From NCBI GenBank assembly GCA_964421675.1, contig CAYQXV010000002.1:74192-138191 (forward strand): a stretch of 64,000 bases of DNA. The letters are read 5' to 3'. The DNA is from CALLPQ01 sp964421675. Its GTDB lineage: Bacteria; Pseudomonadota; Alphaproteobacteria; Caulobacterales; Parvularculaceae. Positions 63,369 through 64,000 of the stretch are shown one piece after another (the first letter of the stretch is position 1; each line of letters begins with the position of its first letter). Position numbers and translations under genes: made by a program. A model generated the notes under the pieces. The model saw only the letters and a program-made list of their open reading frames with translations. It was not told the origin of the DNA and did no database searches.

Positions 63369-64000
63369 ATGACCCAAGTCGGATTTATAGGCCTTGGCAA
63401 TATGGGCGGGCCGATGGCGGCCAATCTTGTAAAAGCCGGGTTTGATGTTGTTGCCAATGATCTTTCCATCGGCGCGATTGATAAAGCGCAGGCTGCTGGC
63501 TGCCAGCGCGGCGATACGGTAGCATCCACCGTTAGCAATGCTGACATTGTGGTGACCATGTTGCCTGCCGGTAAACATGTGCGCGCGGTCTATGAAGATG
63601 ATTATGGTATTTTGAATAATGCAAAATCGGGTGCGATGCTGATTGATTGCTCGACAATTGATGTTGCCAATGCCCGCGCGGTTTGCGAGGCGGCGATTGC
63701 CAAGGGCTTTGACATGGTCGATGCGCCGGTGTCGGGGGGTGTTGGCGGGGCAACTGCCGGGACGCTGACATTTATGGTTGGGGGGACCGATGATGGGTTT
63801 GGCCGTGCCAAGCCAGCGCTGGAAGCGATGGGAAAAAGTATTTTCCATGCAGGCCAGTCCGGCAATGGTCAGGTCGCCAAGATCGCCAATAATATGTTGT
63901 TGGGAATTTCCATGATTGCCACCTGCGAGGCGTTTAACCTTGCAGAAAAACTCGGCCTTGATGCGCAGACCTTTTACGATATTTCGTCGACGGCTTCGGG
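63369..64000 (+). CDS. mmsB: 3-hydroxyisobutyrate dehydrogenase, 3' end outside window
   Basis: An NAD-dependent beta-hydroxyacid dehydrogenase of valine catabolism. VGFIGLGNMGGPMAANLVKA is the Rossmann fingerprint; MVDAPVSGGVGGATAGTLTF is the substrate-binding motif, and GNGQVAKIANNMLLG holds the catalytic Lys. About 210 of roughly 295 residues are present. GGAAGGG precedes the ATG. Other beta-hydroxyacid dehydrogenases (tartronate-semialdehyde reductase type) are possible, but the DAPVSGG and KIANNM phrases fit MmsB best. Confidence 0.88.
   Translation, partial: MTQVGFIGLGNMGGPMAANLVKAGFDVVANDLSIGAIDKAQAAGCQRGDTVASTVSNADIVVTMLPAGKHVRAVYEDDYGILNNAKSGAMLIDCSTIDVANARAVCEAAIAKGFDMVDAPVSGGVGGATAGTLTFMVGGTDDGFGRAKPALEAMGKSIFHAGQSGNGQVAKIANNMLLGISMIATCEAFNLAEKLGLDAQTFYDISSTAS

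Noticed and set aside
1..64000. CRISPR arrays, insertion sequences, prophage or integron structures
   Set aside because: No regularly spaced repeats, transposase, integrase or phage structural genes were seen on either strand.

Overview
The window looks like chromosomal DNA from an alphaproteobacterium, most likely a marine member of the Caulobacterales/Maricaulales (Hyphomonadaceae-like) or a close relative. Four things point there: the conserved block dapA-smpB ... rpoZ-rsh-pyrE-pdxJ-acpS-lepB-rnc-era-recO, an adjacent divK-pleD pair, a perfect CtrA-type box (TTAA-N7-TTAA) upstream of Tad-pilus-like genes, and a DinB with an N-terminal Cys motif. I found no insertion sequence, phage or CRISPR array. 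Three runs of exactly 100 N mark scaffold joins. The first is flanked by a 55-bp exact duplication and is almost certainly an artefact.

Layout. 1-9.2 kb: partial argE, a DUF3137 protein, a vWA/TadE/TadE trio, a hypothetical membrane-anchored protein, a thioesterase, GYF and double-PilZ proteins, a rhomboid protease and a CBS-domain protein. 9.2-15.4 kb: an APC permease, a CioAB-type bd oxidase with a 41-residue third subunit, a Tat-exported kelch protein and a SodC-like lipoprotein. 15.6-32.8 kb: a lytic transglycosylase interrupted by a gap, the housekeeping block for lysine, trans-translation, ppGpp, pyrimidine, PLP, ACP, secretion and RNA processing, then recO, dinB, divK and pleD. 32.8-35.1 kb: a leftward operon of a NYN nuclease, a family-5 uracil-DNA glycosylase and two membrane proteins, with 17-bp tandem repeats in front.

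35.5-42.7 kb is the most unusual part: a flippase, an ATP-grasp ligase, two paralogous nucleotidyltransferases, a metallophosphoesterase, a diacylglycerol-kinase-like lipid kinase and a protein resembling Tam41 (mitochondrial-type CDP-diacylglycerol synthase). Together they suggest an uncharacterised route to a nucleotide-activated, possibly amino-acid-bearing, envelope lipid.

43-64 kb: a TonB receptor; a TPR-sulfotransferase/BCCT transporter/MarR operon; a nitroreductase, csaA and folD; an ABC exporter with a DesKR-like two-component system and a secreted amidohydrolase inserted between them; a VOC protein; a divergent amidinotransferase/AGCS symporter pair; a frameshifted phytanoyl-CoA-dioxygenase-like gene; tRNA-Leu(CAG); a GST; a RatA/Coq10-like protein; and a partial 3-hydroxyisobutyrate dehydrogenase. 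All calls come from reading the translated sequence. No database search was possible.
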